DNA of 64,000 nucleotides from Nocardioides sp. REDSEA-S33_B3 (GCA_001627335.1 LUPK01000054.1:100886-164885), one strand, 5' to 3'; positions 40,971-50,567 are shown, counted from the stretch's first letter. Notes: generated from the sequence alone by a model not told the origin. Numbers and translations: made by a program.

Positions 40971-43291
40971 CCGAGCTCCAGACCCGCGCCCACCAGAACG
41001 GCTCCGGCACCGCCTCCGGGCGGGCCAAGGCCGTGAAGGCCGCGTCGGCCAAGCCCGCCACCACCAAGACCACGACCGCGCCCGACCTGACGAAGATGCG
41101 CTCGGTCCTCGACGGCCTGCCCACGCGTGTGATGCTGGCCGACACGAACCTGGTCATCACCTACGCCAACCCGGCCACGGTCGAGGGGCTGCGTGCCCTG
41201 GCGGACTGGATCCCGGTCTCGCCCGACGACCTGGTCGGCTCGAGCCTGGACATCTTCCACAAGGACCCGTCCTACCAGCGCGGCCTGCTGGCGGACCCGG
41301 AGAAGTACCTCCCGCGTCAGGCGATGATCAAGGTCGGGCCCGAGACCCTGGACCTCACGGTCGCCGCGGTGTACGACGACGAGGGCACCTACGTGGGCGC
41401 CATGGCGACCTGGGACCTGGTCACCGAGAAGCTCGCGCTCGAGCAGCAGGTCGCGCGGGTCACCTCGATGATGGAGAACTCCCCGACGAACATGATGTTC
41501 GCCGACCGTGACTTCACCATCACCTACATGAACCCGGCGTCCCTGGAGACGCTGCGTGGCCTGCAGGAGCACCTGCCGGTGCCCGTGGACAAGATCGTCG
41601 GCACCAGCCTCGACGTCTTCCACAAGACCCCGGACTACCAGCGCGGCATCCTCTCCGACGAGGCCCAGCTGCCTCGCCGCGCCAACATCTCGGTCGGCCC
41701 GGAGACCCTGGACCTGCTGGTCTCGGCCATCCGGGACAAGAACGGCGAGTACATCGGTGCCATGGCCACCTGGGAGGTCATCACCGAGAAGCTGCGCTCG
41801 GAGGCCGAGCGCAACGACGCGATGGCCGACTCGGCCGCGGTCAACAAGGTGCTCGGTGAGCTGCAGAGCGCGTCGACGATCGACGGCGCGATCAGCGCGG
41901 TGCTCGACTCCGTGCGCGCGGAGTTCGGCTGGGCGTACGGCTCGTTCTGGGCACTCGACCGCGACGACATGACCCTGAAGTTCGTCCAGGAGTCCGGCGA
42001 CGCCGGCCCGGAGTTCCGCAAGGTGACGCTGGAGGCCTCCTTCGCCCGCGGCGTCGGGCTCTCGGGCCGGGCCTGGGCCAGCGAGGACCTCTTGTTCACC
42101 CCCGACATCGGCGAGATGACCGACTGCGTGCGGGCGCCGGTGGCCCAGAAGGTCGGCGTGAAGTCGGGCGTCTGCTTCCCGATCATCGTGAGCGGCGAGG
42201 TCGTCGGCACGATGGACTTCTTCGCCACCGAGACCCTCAAGCCCTCGGCACAGCGCCTCGACGCGCTGCGCAACGTGGGCCGCCTGGTCTCGCAGGCCTA
42301 CACCCGGATCAACAAGGAGACCGCCGACCGGGAGCAGGCCGCGGAGCTGGCCGCCAAGGTCGAGGCCGTCCTCGACGTCGTGCAGGCCGCGGTGGACGGT
42401 GACCTGACCCGGGAGATCACCGTCTCCGGGGAGGACGCGGTCGGCCAGCTGGCCGGCGGACTGTCCAGCCTGCTGGGCACGCTGCGCGAGTCGATGGCCT
42501 CCATCGGCCAGACGGCGGACGCCCTGGGCGTCGCGGCCGAGCAGCTGACGATCCTCTCCCAGGGCATGGGCGACGGCGCGTCGGTCACCTCCGACAAGGC
42601 GGCGAGCGCGAGCGCGTCGTCCTCGGAGGTCTCCGCCAGCATCCAGACGGTCGCCTCGGCGGCCGAGGAGATGACCGCGAGCATCCGCGAGATCGCGCAG
42701 AACGCGACGGAGGCCGCCTCGGTGGCCACCGGTGCGGTGGGCGTGGCGAGCCAGGCGCAGGACACCGTCGCCAGCCTGGGCGAGTCCTCCGCGGAGATCG
42801 GTCAGGTCATCAAGGTGATCACCTCGATCGCCCAGCAGACCAACCTGCTGGCCCTCAACGCCACCATCGAGGCGGCCCGGGCCGGCGACGCCGGCAAGGG
42901 CTTCGCGGTCGTCGCCAACGAGGTCAAGGAGTTGGCCAAGGAGACGGCGAAGGCCACCGAGGACATCGGTCGCAAGATCGAGGCGATCCAGGGCGACACC
43001 TCCGGTGCCGTGTCGGCGATCTCGGAGATCTCCGAGGTGATCGGTCGGATCAACGACATCCAGACCACGATCGCCTCGGCGGTCGAGGAGCAGACCGCGA
43101 CGACCAACGAGATCGCCCGCTCGGTGACCGAGGCCGCCGGTGGTGCCAACGGCATCGCCGACGACATCTCGCAGGTGGCCTCGGCCGCCGACGACACCCG
43201 CCAGGGCGCCCAGAACACCCTGCAGTCGGCGACCGAGCTCTCCACCATGGCCTCCGAGCTGAAGGCCCAGGTCGGACGCTTCCGAGTCTGA
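40967..43291 (+). CDS. Soluble chemoreceptor with two PAS domains and a GAF domain
   Basis: A 774-residue methyl-accepting protein without any membrane helix, so it sits in the cytoplasm. Two related PAS domains (about 45-160 and 165-280; both with NPA/NPAS and [11 protein letters not shown] or [11 protein letters not shown] ends) suggest a tandem duplication. A GAF-like domain follows (about 290-440), then a HAMP-like stretch and the signalling coiled coil with hairpin tip near 621-645 ([20 protein letters not shown]). No CheR-binding pentapeptide at the C-terminus. Ligand unknown; PAS/GAF content suggests redox, energy or small-molecule sensing. GTG start with GGAGG. Confidence 0.94.
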   Translation: MTELQTRAHQNGSGTASGRAKAVKAASAKPATTKTTTAPDLTKMRSVLDGLPTRVMLADTNLVITYANPATVEGLRALADWIPVSPDDLVGSSLDIFHKDPSYQRGLLADPEKYLPRQAMIKVGPETLDLTVAAVYDDEGTYVGAMATWDLVTEKLALEQQVARVTSMMENSPTNMMFADRDFTITYMNPASLETLRGLQEHLPVPVDKIVGTSLDVFHKTPDYQRGILSDEAQLPRRANISVGPETLDLLVSAIRDKNGEYIGAMATWEVITEKLRSEAERNDAMADSAAVNKVLGELQSASTIDGAISAVLDSVRAEFGWAYGSFWALDRDDMTLKFVQESGDAGPEFRKVTLEASFARGVGLSGRAWASEDLLFTPDIGEMTDCVRAPVAQKVGVKSGVCFPIIVSGEVVGTMDFFATETLKPSAQRLDALRNVGRLVSQAYTRINKETADREQAAELAAKVEAVLDVVQAAVDGDLTREITVSGEDAVGQLAGGLSSLLGTLRESMASIGQTADALGVAAEQLTILSQGMGDGASVTSDKAASASASSSEVSASIQTVASAAEEMTASIREIAQNATEAASVATGAVGVASQAQDTVASLGESSAEIGQVIKVITSIAQQTNLLALNATIEAARAGDAGKGFAVVANEVKELAKETAKATEDIGRKIEAIQGDTSGAVSAISEISEVIGRINDIQTTIASAVEEQTATTNEIARSVTEAAGGANGIADDISQVASAADDTRQGAQNTLQSATELSTMASELKAQVGRFRV

Positions 43292-43351
43292 GCAACTGAA
43301 CCGCCGTCGATCCTCTCCCTGACCGCTCCACCCGGTCGACGGTCCACGGAC

Positions 43352-43394
43352 CGGCCCCGGTCGCACATCCCACCCCCCAGTGCGACCGGGGCCG
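43352..43394 (+). terminator. 14-bp terminator hairpin after the cheA operon
   Basis: CGGCCCCGGTCGCA (43352-43365) pairs perfectly with 43381-43394 around a C-rich 15-nt loop. It begins 60 nt past the receptor stop. Confidence 0.8.
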
Positions 43395-43405
43395 AGCCTC
43401 GTCCG

Positions 43406-43521
43406 CCGAGAGGTCGCTCGCGCACGGCCGAGAGGTCGCTCGCGCACGGCCGAGAGGTCGCTCATGCACGGCCGAGGCGTCGCTCATGCACGGCCGAGAG
43501 GTCGCTGACGCACGGCCGAGG
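43406..43521. repeat. 22-bp tandem repeat array, about five units
   Basis: Five units of 22 bp with the core CCGAGAGGTCGCTCGCGCA, the third to fifth carrying substitutions (ATGCA, GACGCA; one GAGGCG). The array fills the space between the cheA-operon terminator and marR. A second array of the same unit is at 63841-63920. No spacer differs from the repeat, so it is not CRISPR. Confidence 0.85.
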
Positions 43522-43572
43522 TGCGACGAGCCGCGGCGACGGGCCGGGGACCCGGTTAGGCTCACAGCCACC

Positions 43573-44034
43573 ATGAGTGCCGCACCGCGCCCGGAGTCCC
43601 TCACCCGGCTCGAGCAGGAGGTCGGCGTGCTCGTGCGCCGGGTCCGCCGGGTCATCGCCGAACGGGCCGGGGCCGTGCACGCGGAGCTGCAGCCGGCGTC
43701 GTACCTCATGCTCGCCCACGTCGCCGAGCACGGTCCGATGCGCGCCTCGACCGTCGCGGACCTCTTCAGCATCGACAAGGGCGCGATCAGCCGACAGGTC
43801 ACCCACCTCATCGAGCTGGGCCTGATCGAGAAGTCCCGCGACCCCGAGGACGGGCGGGCGTGGCTGCTGACCGCGACGCCCGACGCGCGGGAGCGGCTCG
43901 CGCAGGTCGCCGAGAGTCGCCGGCGCTACCTCGCCGACCGGCTCGGCGGCTGGGAGTCCGGCGACCTGGAGACCTTCACCGCGCTGCTCGCGCGCTACAA
44001 CGAGAGCCTCGGCTCCGGGGTCGAGACGGACTGA
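43573..44034 (+). CDS. MarR family transcriptional regulator
   Basis: A 153-residue winged-helix regulator. HTH region ADLFSIDKGAISRQVTHLIELGLIEKSRDPEDGRAWLLTATPDAR is classical MarR, flanked by dimerisation helices. It stands alone between the 22-bp repeat array and a convergent glucosidase gene, so its targets cannot be inferred. ATG is chosen by family length; the ribosome site is weak (only a purine-poor ACAGCCACC precedes it). Confidence 0.92.
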   Translation: MSAAPRPESLTRLEQEVGVLVRRVRRVIAERAGAVHAELQPASYLMLAHVAEHGPMRASTVADLFSIDKGAISRQVTHLIELGLIEKSRDPEDGRAWLLTATPDARERLAQVAESRRRYLADRLGGWESGDLETFTALLARYNESLGSGVETD

Positions 44035-44083
44035 TCCCGACCCCGGCGGCCGACGCGGGGTGACCCGGGTGACCTCGGCCGGC

Positions 44084-45712
44084 TCAGCGCAGCCAGACGG
44101 CCGTGTCCCCGGGCAGGGTGTCGGTGACCGGGCCGCTGGCGATGACGACCTCGCCCGCCGGGAGCGGGACCGGGGTGCTGCCGCAGTTGAGCACCACGGT
44201 GACCTCGCCGCGACGGAAGGCCAGCAGGTCCTCGCCGAGGTCGAGCATCTCGACGGTCGACGGGGAGCCGAGCAGGGTCCGGCGGGCGGCCAGCGCGCGA
44301 CGGTAGAACGCCAGCGTCGAGTCGGGGTCGGCCTCCTGCGCGGCGACGGTGAGCCCGGCCCAGTCGCCGGGCTGCGGGAGCCAGGGCTGGCCCCCGCCCG
44401 GTCCGAAGCCGTACGGCGGCTCGGAGCCCGACCACGGGATCGGGACCCGGCACCCGTCCCGCCCGACCTCGGGGGACTCGCTGTCCTTGGTGCGCAGCCA
44501 GCTGGGGTCGGTGCGGTGGGCCGGCGGCACGTCGACCTGCTCCAGCCCGAGCTCCTCGCCCTGGTAGAGGTAGGCCGAGCCGGGCAGCGAGAGCATCGTC
44601 AACGTGGCGGCGCGGGCCCGGGCCAGGCCCTGCTCGCCACCGCCGTAGCGGGTGACGTGCCGGATGACGTCGTGGTTGGACAGCACCCAGGTGGGGTCGG
44701 CGTGGACCTCCTCGAGCGCCTCGAAGGTGCTGGTGATGACGTTCTCGAAGGAGGCGGCCGACCAGGCCGCGAGCAGCCAGGAGAAGTTGAAGGACTGGCT
44801 CATCTCGTCGTCGCGGACGAAGCGGGCCATCGACTCCGGCGACTGGGTCCAGGCCTCGGCGACGGTCATCCGGTCGCCGTCGTACTCCGCGAGCACCCGG
44901 TGCCAGCGACGGTAGACGTCGTGGACCTCCGGCTGGTCCCACATCGGCTCGTCACGGTGGGTCCGCTCGACCATCGACTGGGTGGCGTTGACGTCCGTGC
45001 CGCCGCGCTGGGTCTCGCCCTCGGGGATGACCTGGTCGCGCAGTGACTCCTCCTTGAACAGCCCGTGCGCCACGTCGACGCGGAAGCCGTCGACGCCGCG
45101 GTCGAGCCAGAACCGCAGGACGTCCTCGAACATGTCGCCGACCTCGGGGTTGCGCCAGTCGAAGTCGGGCTGGGAGGAGTCGAAGAGGTGGAGGTACCAC
45201 TGGCCGTCCTCGACGCGGTCCCACGCGGAGCCGCCGAAGACCGAGAGCCAGTTGTTGGGCGGCTCGGAGCCGTCCTCGCCCCTGCCGTCGCGGAAGACGT
45301 AGCGCGCCCGCTCGGGGCTGCCCGGGCCGGCGGCGAGCGCGGCTTGGAACCACTCGTGCTGGTCCGAGGAGTGGTTGGGCACCAGGTCCACGACGACCTT
45401 GATGCCGAGCTCGTGGGCGGTGGCGAGCAGCGTGTCGGCGTCCTCGAGGGTGCCGAAGAGCGGGTCGATGTCGCAGTAGTCGGAGACGTCGTAGCCGTGG
45501 TCGTTCTGCGGCGAGCGGTAGAACGGGCTGATCCAGATCGCGTCCACCCCGAGGTCGCGCAGGTAGGGCAGCCGGCTGGTGATGCCGGGCAGGTCGCCCA
45601 CGCCGTCACCGTCGGCGTCGGCGAAGGAGCGGGGGTAGACCTGGTAGATGACGGCGTGGCGCCACCACTCGGTCTCGGCGGGCGTCACGGGGGGCGTCTG
45701 CTCGGTGGTCAT
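44084..45712 (-). CDS. GH13 family alpha-glucosidase
   Basis: A 542-residue cytoplasmic glycoside hydrolase that should release glucose from maltose- or isomaltose-type oligosaccharides. Conserved GH13 regions: YQVYPRSFADADGDGVGDLPGI, VVDLVPNHSSDQHEW, nucleophile Asp in GFRVDVAHG, acid/base Glu in VAEAWTQS, and HD of LSNHDVIRHVTRY. No signal peptide. Exact specificity (1,4 versus 1,6) cannot be decided. A LacI-type operator lies 45 nt upstream, so induction by the sugar is likely. Confidence 0.93.
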   Translation of the reverse strand: MTTEQTPPVTPAETEWWRHAVIYQVYPRSFADADGDGVGDLPGITSRLPYLRDLGVDAIWISPFYRSPQNDHGYDVSDYCDIDPLFGTLEDADTLLATAHELGIKVVVDLVPNHSSDQHEWFQAALAAGPGSPERARYVFRDGRGEDGSEPPNNWLSVFGGSAWDRVEDGQWYLHLFDSSQPDFDWRNPEVGDMFEDVLRFWLDRGVDGFRVDVAHGLFKEESLRDQVIPEGETQRGGTDVNATQSMVERTHRDEPMWDQPEVHDVYRRWHRVLAEYDGDRMTVAEAWTQSPESMARFVRDDEMSQSFNFSWLLAAWSAASFENVITSTFEALEEVHADPTWVLSNHDVIRHVTRYGGGEQGLARARAATLTMLSLPGSAYLYQGEELGLEQVDVPPAHRTDPSWLRTKDSESPEVGRDGCRVPIPWSGSEPPYGFGPGGGQPWLPQPGDWAGLTVAAQEADPDSTLAFYRRALAARRTLLGSPSTVEMLDLGEDLLAFRRGEVTVVLNCGSTPVPLPAGEVVIASGPVTDTLPGDTAVWLR

Positions 45713-45756
45713 GGGGACACTCTGACACACGGTGGTTGACCGGTACACCGTGATGC

Positions 45757-45768
45757 GTAAACGCTTAC
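45757..45768. promoter_or_regulatory. LacI-type operator upstream of the GH13 gene
   Basis: GTAAACGCTTAC, a near-palindrome with the CG centre typical of LacI/GalR operators, AT-rich in a GC-rich setting. A second inverted repeat CACGGTG...CACCGTG (45728-45752) lies between it and the start codon. The regulator gene is not in the window. Confidence 0.6.
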
Positions 45769-45790
45769 TCCCCGGCCTGGTGGCGCACCC

Positions 45791-46486
45791 TCAGGAGGGG
45801 ATCTCGATCCACACCTGGCGGGCCAGCCCCACCAGCGCGCCGTCGGCCGTGCGCAGCGTCGTCGTCGCGTGGTGCTTGCGCCCCTCGGACCCGCGCGCCT
45901 GGCCGGTCACGACGAGCGTCTCGCCGACCTCGGGGAGCCGGTCGACCCGCGCCGTCATCCGCCCCAGCACCCGCGGGCCCTCCTCGATCCCGCTCGCCCA
46001 GGCGCCCGCGCAGTCCAGCGCGGCCCAGGCGATCTCGTACGACGACGCGTGCGGGGTCCACGACGCCGCGACCGTGCCCCGACGACCCGGCACCGGCCCG
46101 GGCAGGATGCGCAGCCCGTCGCCTGCGGCCCGCTCGGGTCCGCACGAGAAGCAGGTGGGGAAGGGGTGCCGGTCGTGCCCGGCGTACGACGCCTCGGCGG
46201 CACGCGCCACGTCGACCGGCACCGGCGCGCTCGGCTCGAGGTCCGTCTCCACCGCGCGGGCCTCGAGGACGGTGCGGCCCTCGGCGTCCAGCGCGCGCCA
46301 CGCGCCCTCGTGCTCACCGACTTCCAGCGGGACCTCCAGCGGCGGGGGGAGGCGCAGCGTCACCTCGACGGTGCGACCCAGCGCACCGCCGGTGGCGGTG
46401 AGGGCCGCGAGGGCGCCGGCGGCCCAGCCGCCGTTGGCCGAGTCGGGAGGTCCGTGGAAGGCGGTCGGGACGATCAGGGAGGTCAT
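45791..46486 (-). CDS. Hotdog-fold thioesterase-like protein
   Basis: A 231-residue protein. The N-terminal FHGPPDSANGGWAAGALAAL and the C-terminal RMTARVDRLPEVGETLVVTGQARGSEGRKHHATTTLRTADGALVGLARQVWIEI resemble double-hotdog acyl-CoA thioesterases. A central FPTCFSCGPER segment is characteristic of an uncharacterised actinobacterial family. Substrate unknown. It overlaps the photolyase stop (ATGA), so the two are co-translated, although no shared pathway is obvious. Confidence 0.7.
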   Translation of the reverse strand: MTSLIVPTAFHGPPDSANGGWAAGALAALTATGGALGRTVEVTLRLPPPLEVPLEVGEHEGAWRALDAEGRTVLEARAVETDLEPSAPVPVDVARAAEASYAGHDRHPFPTCFSCGPERAAGDGLRILPGPVPGRRGTVAASWTPHASSYEIAWAALDCAGAWASGIEEGPRVLGRMTARVDRLPEVGETLVVTGQARGSEGRKHHATTTLRTADGALVGLARQVWIEIPS

Positions 46487-47847
46487 CCCCGGATCTTCTC
46501 CCACCGGTCCAGCGCCTCCTGGCGCTCCTCCTTGTGGTCGACCATCGGTGCGGGGTAGCCGACCAGGTCGCGGGTGTCGGGGTCCGGGTCGTGCGGGTCC
46601 GGCACCTGCTCGGGGTCGGAGAGCTCCTCCACCCAGCGGCGGACGTAGTCGCCGCGCGGGTCGAACTTCTTGCCCTGCGTCGTGGGGTTGAAGACCCGGA
46701 AGAACGGCGAGGCGTCGGTGCCGCTGCCGGCGACCCACTGCCACCCGTGGTTGTTGGAGGCCAGGTCGCCGTCGACCAGCCAGTGCAGGAAGTGCCGCGC
46801 ACCGTGCTGCCACTCCACGTGCAGGTCCTTGACCAGGAAGCTGGCCACGATCATCCGCACCCGGTTGTGCACCCAGCCGGTCGCCCGCAGCTGGCGCATC
46901 CCGGCGTCGACGATCGGGAATCCGGTGCGGCCTTCCTGCCAGGCCTCGAGCTGGGCGCCGGGACGGTCGTAGGACAGTCGCGCGAACTCGGGCTTGTAGT
47001 ACTCCCGTGCGGTCTCGGGCCGGGTGTGCAGCACGTCGGCGTAGAACTCCCGCCAGGCCAGCTCGGTGCGGTAGACCCGGGCACCGTCGGACCGGCGGCG
47101 CGAGAGGTCGGCGAGCAGCGTGCGCGGGTGGACCTCGCCGTACTTGAGGTGGACCGACATCCGGCTGGTGCCGTCGACCCCGGGCCTGTCGCGATCCTCG
47201 GCGTAGTCGTCGACGCGGTCGAGGAACTCCTCCCACCGCCGTCTCGCCGCGGCCTCGCCGGCCTCGGGCAGCTCGAGCCCGGCGGGCAGCCGCGGGTCGG
47301 GGATGTCGGTCGTGCCCTCGTCGGTGTGCTCGTCGAGGGTCAGCCACGAGACGCCGGTCGGGGTGTCGACCGGGCCGCGCCAGCCGTGGTCGGCCCACGC
47401 GCGGGAGAAGGGGGTGAACACCTTGTACGGGTCGCCGGAGCCGTTGCGGACCCGTCCGGGCGCGACGGCGTACGGCGAGCCCGTCCGGACCAGCTCGATG
47501 CCGGCGTCGGCCAGGGCCTTCTCCACCTCCTCGTCGCGCCGCGAGCCGTAGGGGCCGTGGTCGGCTGCGACGTGGACGGTGGTGGCCTGCACGGCCTTCG
47601 CCGCCAGGACGACCCGGCGCACCGGGTCGCCGCGCACCACCGACAGCTGCGTCCGTCGCTGGCGCAGCGAGGCGTCCAGCGAGCGCAGCGACGCCCCGAG
47701 GTAGGCGCGACGGCTCGGACCGCTCGGTCCCCAGAGCGCGGGGTCGAGCACGAAGAGCGGCAGCACGTCGCCGCTCTCGGCGGCCGCGATGAGCGCCGGG
47801 TTGTCGGCCAGGCGCAGGTCCCGGCGGAACCACATCACCGATGTCAT
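46483..47847 (-). CDS. phr: Deoxyribodipyrimidine photolyase
   Basis: A 454-residue flavoprotein that repairs UV-induced pyrimidine dimers with blue light. N-terminal antenna domain (VMWFRRDLRLADNPAL) and C-terminal FAD domain (TSRMSVHLKYGEVHPR, ELAWREFYADVL, GFPIVDAGMRQLRATGWVHNRVRMIVASFLVKDLHVEWQHGARHF, DGDLASNNHGWQWVAGSGTDASPFFRVFNP). These match class I CPD photolyases. It is divergent from a DtxR-type gene and followed by the thioesterase-like gene. Confidence 0.96.
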   Translation of the reverse strand: MTSVMWFRRDLRLADNPALIAAAESGDVLPLFVLDPALWGPSGPSRRAYLGASLRSLDASLRQRRTQLSVVRGDPVRRVVLAAKAVQATTVHVAADHGPYGSRRDEEVEKALADAGIELVRTGSPYAVAPGRVRNGSGDPYKVFTPFSRAWADHGWRGPVDTPTGVSWLTLDEHTDEGTTDIPDPRLPAGLELPEAGEAAARRRWEEFLDRVDDYAEDRDRPGVDGTSRMSVHLKYGEVHPRTLLADLSRRRSDGARVYRTELAWREFYADVLHTRPETAREYYKPEFARLSYDRPGAQLEAWQEGRTGFPIVDAGMRQLRATGWVHNRVRMIVASFLVKDLHVEWQHGARHFLHWLVDGDLASNNHGWQWVAGSGTDASPFFRVFNPTTQGKKFDPRGDYVRRWVEELSDPEQVPDPHDPDPDTRDLVGYPAPMVDHKEERQEALDRWEKIRG

Positions 47848-47936
47848 GGGGCCCCAGCGTGCCAGCGGCGGGGGACCCGGACATCACCCGAGCGGCCGCC
47901 GGACCGGGCCCTGGGTGGGGATGGGATGATGGCGCC

Positions 47937-48623
47937 GTGAGCGACCTGATCGACACCACCGAGATGTACCTCCGGACGATCTACGAGCTGGTCGAGGAGG
48001 GCATCGTCCCCCTGCGCGCCCGGATCGCCGAGCGCCTGCACCAGTCGGGTCCGACGGTGTCCCAGACGGTGGCGCGCATGGAGCGCGACGGCCTGCTCAC
48101 CGTCGAGGGCGACCGGCACCTGGAGCTGACCGAGGACGGCCGCCGCCTGGCCATCCGGGTCATGCGCAAGCACCGCCTCGCCGAGCGGCTGCTGACCGAC
48201 GTCATCGGCCTGGACTGGGAGCTGGTCCACGAGGAGGCCTGCCGCTGGGAGCACGTGATCTCCGAGACCGTCGAGCGGCGCTTGATGGAGATCCTCGACC
48301 ACCCGACGGAGTCGCCCTACGGCAACCCGATCCCCGGGCTCGACGAGCTGGGCGAGACGCCCGGCGCGGAGGGGTTCATGGACGGCGTGGAGTCGCTGTC
48401 CAAGGCCGCCGCCCGCGGCGAGGGCCGGGTGCTGGTGCGTCGCATCTCCGAGGAGATGCAGAAGGACGAGGACCTCATGAGCGCGCTGCGCCGGGTCGGC
48501 GCGATGCCCGACACGACCGTCACCGTCGCGCAGACGCCCGAGGGCGTCCTGGTCGGCGCCGGCGGGGAGACCGCCGAGATCGTCCCCGAGGCGGCCGACC
48601 ACATCTTCGTCCGCCGCCTCTGA
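47937..48623 (+). CDS. DtxR/IdeR family metal-dependent regulator
   Basis: A 228-residue regulator. HTH domain (TEMYLRTIYELVEEGIVPLRARIAERLHQSGPTVSQTVARMERDGLLTV), metal-binding dimerisation domain (LRHRLAERLL-type RKHRLAERLLTDVIGLDWELVHEEACRWEHVISE and HPTESPYGNPIPG), and a C-terminal SH3-like domain. Probably senses Fe2+ (or Mn2+) and represses iron-uptake genes; none of those is nearby. GTG start chosen at the family N-terminus. It is divergent from phr with 89 bp between. Confidence 0.94.
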   Translation: MSDLIDTTEMYLRTIYELVEEGIVPLRARIAERLHQSGPTVSQTVARMERDGLLTVEGDRHLELTEDGRRLAIRVMRKHRLAERLLTDVIGLDWELVHEEACRWEHVISETVERRLMEILDHPTESPYGNPIPGLDELGETPGAEGFMDGVESLSKAAARGEGRVLVRRISEEMQKDEDLMSALRRVGAMPDTTVTVAQTPEGVLVGAGGETAEIVPEAADHIFVRRL

Positions 48624-48782
48624 GGGCTGGCCGAGCCCGGCCCGAGCGGCGTCCCGGCTCCTCGCTGAGGTCGTCGCCGGGTCCTTGCTGGGGTCCTTGC
48701 CGGGTCCTGCTGGGGGTCATCGGCAGTCGGCGGCCGGACCTGAGAGCCGTCCAGACGGGTTCCGGACCGCGCGTGACCGCAT

Positions 48783-48836
48783 TCCCGGACGCGTCGTTGT
48801 CGTGGCATGCAGGCAATGTCTACGCTGGTGGAGCGC
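48783..48836 (+). promoter_or_regulatory. Candidate promoter of the gene at 48870
   Basis: TTGTCG (48797-48802), 18 nt, TACGCT (48821-48826). It overlaps the ATG at 48807, favouring the downstream start at 48870. The gap 48624-48782 before it holds short imperfect repeats of GGGTCCTTGCTG and nothing else I can name. Confidence 0.45.
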
Positions 48837-48869
48837 CGTGCGGGCGGCGACGGTCGATTCGAGGGTGTC

Positions 48870-49277
48870 ATGGAGCTGATCTCGGTGCCGCTCAGCGCCG
48901 CGCTCCTGACCGACGGTCGGGGGGTCGGCGGCCGTTTCGTCGTGGCGCACTCCGAGTCCGCACTGGCTCGCGGCCTGGACCTCGACGAGCACGTCGTGGT
49001 GGTCGACCCGGACGGTGAGTTCCACGCCGCCGAGGTGGTCGACATCCGCTTCGAGCTCACCGACACCCACTACGAGCTCGAGCTGGGCGTGCGCCTCCCG
49101 CCGCACGTGGTGCGCGACCGACTCGCGAGCGCGCGGGGCACCCGCCGCCGTGAGGACCGCGACTGGGTGGACACGGGCGACGTGCTCGACATGCTCGGCC
49201 GGCTCCGCGACGCCGCCAGCGAGGACTTGCGCGACGACCCGTGGGGCGGCCCCGGCGCCGGTCCCCGTCCTGTCTGA
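48870..49277 (+). CDS. Protein of unknown function
   Basis: A 135-residue acidic protein. The first 85 residues form a compact beta-rich module (MELISVPLSAALLTDGRGVG, VVVVDPDGEFHAAEVVDIRFELTDTHYELELGVRLPP). A charged helix (VRDRLASARGTRRREDRDW) and a Gly/Pro tail follow. I do not recognise the family. ATG 48870 has GAGG 6 nt upstream and lies just after the candidate promoter; the alternative ATG at 48807 would add 21 Arg/Gly-rich residues. The next gene is convergent. Confidence 0.65.
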   Translation: MELISVPLSAALLTDGRGVGGRFVVAHSESALARGLDLDEHVVVVDPDGEFHAAEVVDIRFELTDTHYELELGVRLPPHVVRDRLASARGTRRREDRDWVDTGDVLDMLGRLRDAASEDLRDDPWGGPGAGPRPV

Positions 49278-49301
49278 CCCGTCCCGTCCGACTCGTCCCG
49301 T

Positions 49302-50198
49302 CTAGCCCGTGCCGACCTCTCCGGGCGAGCGCCGGGAGAGGCGTTGCTCCAGCGCGGAGAGGAACGGCGAGCAGCCGGTCTCGACGGCGTACGTCGCCAA
49401 CGGGTCGCCCCGGGTCTCCCCGCGGTTGGCGATCACCACCGGGACCCCCAGCGAGGCGGCTCGGCGGACGAAGCGCAGCCCGCTCATCACCGTCAGGCTC
49501 GAGCCGACCACCAGCAGCGCACCGTCGCGCTCGACGAGGGAGTCCACGGCCGCGTAGCAGTGCGCCACGCGGTCCTTGGGGACGTTCTCGCCGAAGAACA
49601 CGACGTCGGGCTTGAGGATGCCGCCGCACCCGCAGGCCGGCACCACGAAGCCGTCGGTGTCCTCGAGGTCGACGTCGCCGTCGGGCCGGATGTGCACCGA
49701 GGGGTGCCGCTCGTGCCAGTCGGGGTTGAGACGCCCCATCTCCTCGTGGAGCGCGGACCTGGCGCCGGTCCGACGGCACGACAGGCACACGACGTCGGCG
49801 ATCCGGCCGTGCAGCGCGACCAGCCGCGGGGTGCCGACGCGCTCGTGCAGCCCGTCGACGTTCTGGGTGATGAGCAGGTCCGGGGCGATCCGGGCCAGGA
49901 CGTGGTGACCCTCGTTCGGGTCCGCGCGGCGCATCCGTCCCCACCCGAGGTGGCTGCGGGCCCAGTAGCGCTGCTGGGCGGTCGGGCCGGAGACGAACTC
50001 CTGGTAGGTCATGGGCCGCCGCGGGGGAGCGTCGGGGCCGCGGTAGTCGGGGATGCCGGAGTCGGTCGAGAGGCCCGCGCCGGTGAGCACCACGAGGGGG
50101 CGGTCGGCGAGCAGGTCGAGCGCGGCGTCGACGTACGACGCGCTGCGGCCGCGCGTGCCGGTGCCACTGCCCGCGGGGGTGGTCGGGGGGCTGCTCAC
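49302..50198 (-). CDS. Sir2-family NAD-dependent protein deacylase
   Basis: A 298-residue sirtuin. NAD-binding GAGLSTDSGIPDYRG, TQNVDGLHERVG, catalytic His in ALHGR, and zinc cysteines CLSC...CGCG, then GENVP and VVGSSLTV. It removes acyl groups from lysines using NAD. GTG 50198 gives a 20-residue lead before the domain; a GTG at 50255 would overlap the DUF2277 stop by 26 nt. It probably shares a transcript with the DUF2277 gene. Confidence 0.92.
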   Translation of the reverse strand: MSSPPTTPAGSGTGTRGRSASYVDAALDLLADRPLVVLTGAGLSTDSGIPDYRGPDAPPRRPMTYQEFVSGPTAQQRYWARSHLGWGRMRRADPNEGHHVLARIAPDLLITQNVDGLHERVGTPRLVALHGRIADVVCLSCRRTGARSALHEEMGRLNPDWHERHPSVHIRPDGDVDLEDTDGFVVPACGCGGILKPDVVFFGENVPKDRVAHCYAAVDSLVERDGALLVVGSSLTVMSGLRFVRRAASLGVPVVIANRGETRGDPLATYAVETGCSPFLSALEQRLSRRSPGEVGTG

Positions 50199-50229
50199 GG
50201 TCGGTGGCTGGGTCGGGGGCCGGGTCGGT

Positions 50230-50499
50230 TCAACGGGCGTAGCGGACCGCGGCACGGGCCCGGGCCTTCTCCGCCTCGACCTCGCGGTTCTTCGGTGCCG
50301 CGGACGTGGTCAGGGCGTCGAGCAGGTGCTGGGTGGCGTGCGCGACCTCGGCGACGGCGCGGTCGAAGGCCTCCTGGTTGGCCTGCGAGGGCTTGGTGGA
50401 GCCGCTGACCTTGCGGACGTACTGCAGCGCGGCCGCGCCGACCTCGTCGGACGTCGCCGGGGGCTCGAAGTTGTGGAGCTGGCGGATGTTGCGGCACAT
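50230..50499 (-). CDS. DUF2277 family protein
   Basis: An 89-residue protein matching the DUF2277 pattern: MCRNIRQLHNFEPPATSDEV, then AALQYVRKVSGSTKPSQANQEAFDRAVAEVAHATQHLLDAL. Function of the family is unknown. Length is typical. It lies upstream of the sirtuin gene and divergent from the XRE/hbhA pair. Confidence 0.88.
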   Translation of the reverse strand: MCRNIRQLHNFEPPATSDEVGAAALQYVRKVSGSTKPSQANQEAFDRAVAEVAHATQHLLDALTTSAAPKNREVEAEKARARAAVRYAR

Positions 50500-50567
50500 G
50501 CGTCGAGCGTACGTCGCCGCGCGCACCCCCGCGCCTGCTCCAGCAAGCAGTCGACAAGCGGGCGGGG

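Noticed and set aside
43406..43521. Possible CRISPR array
   Set aside because: The 22-bp units are contiguous without unique spacers and no cas genes are near.
48624..48782. Small gene in the gap after the DtxR-type regulator
   Set aside because: Open frames there have no start with a ribosome site and consist of short GGGTCCTTGCTG-type repeats.
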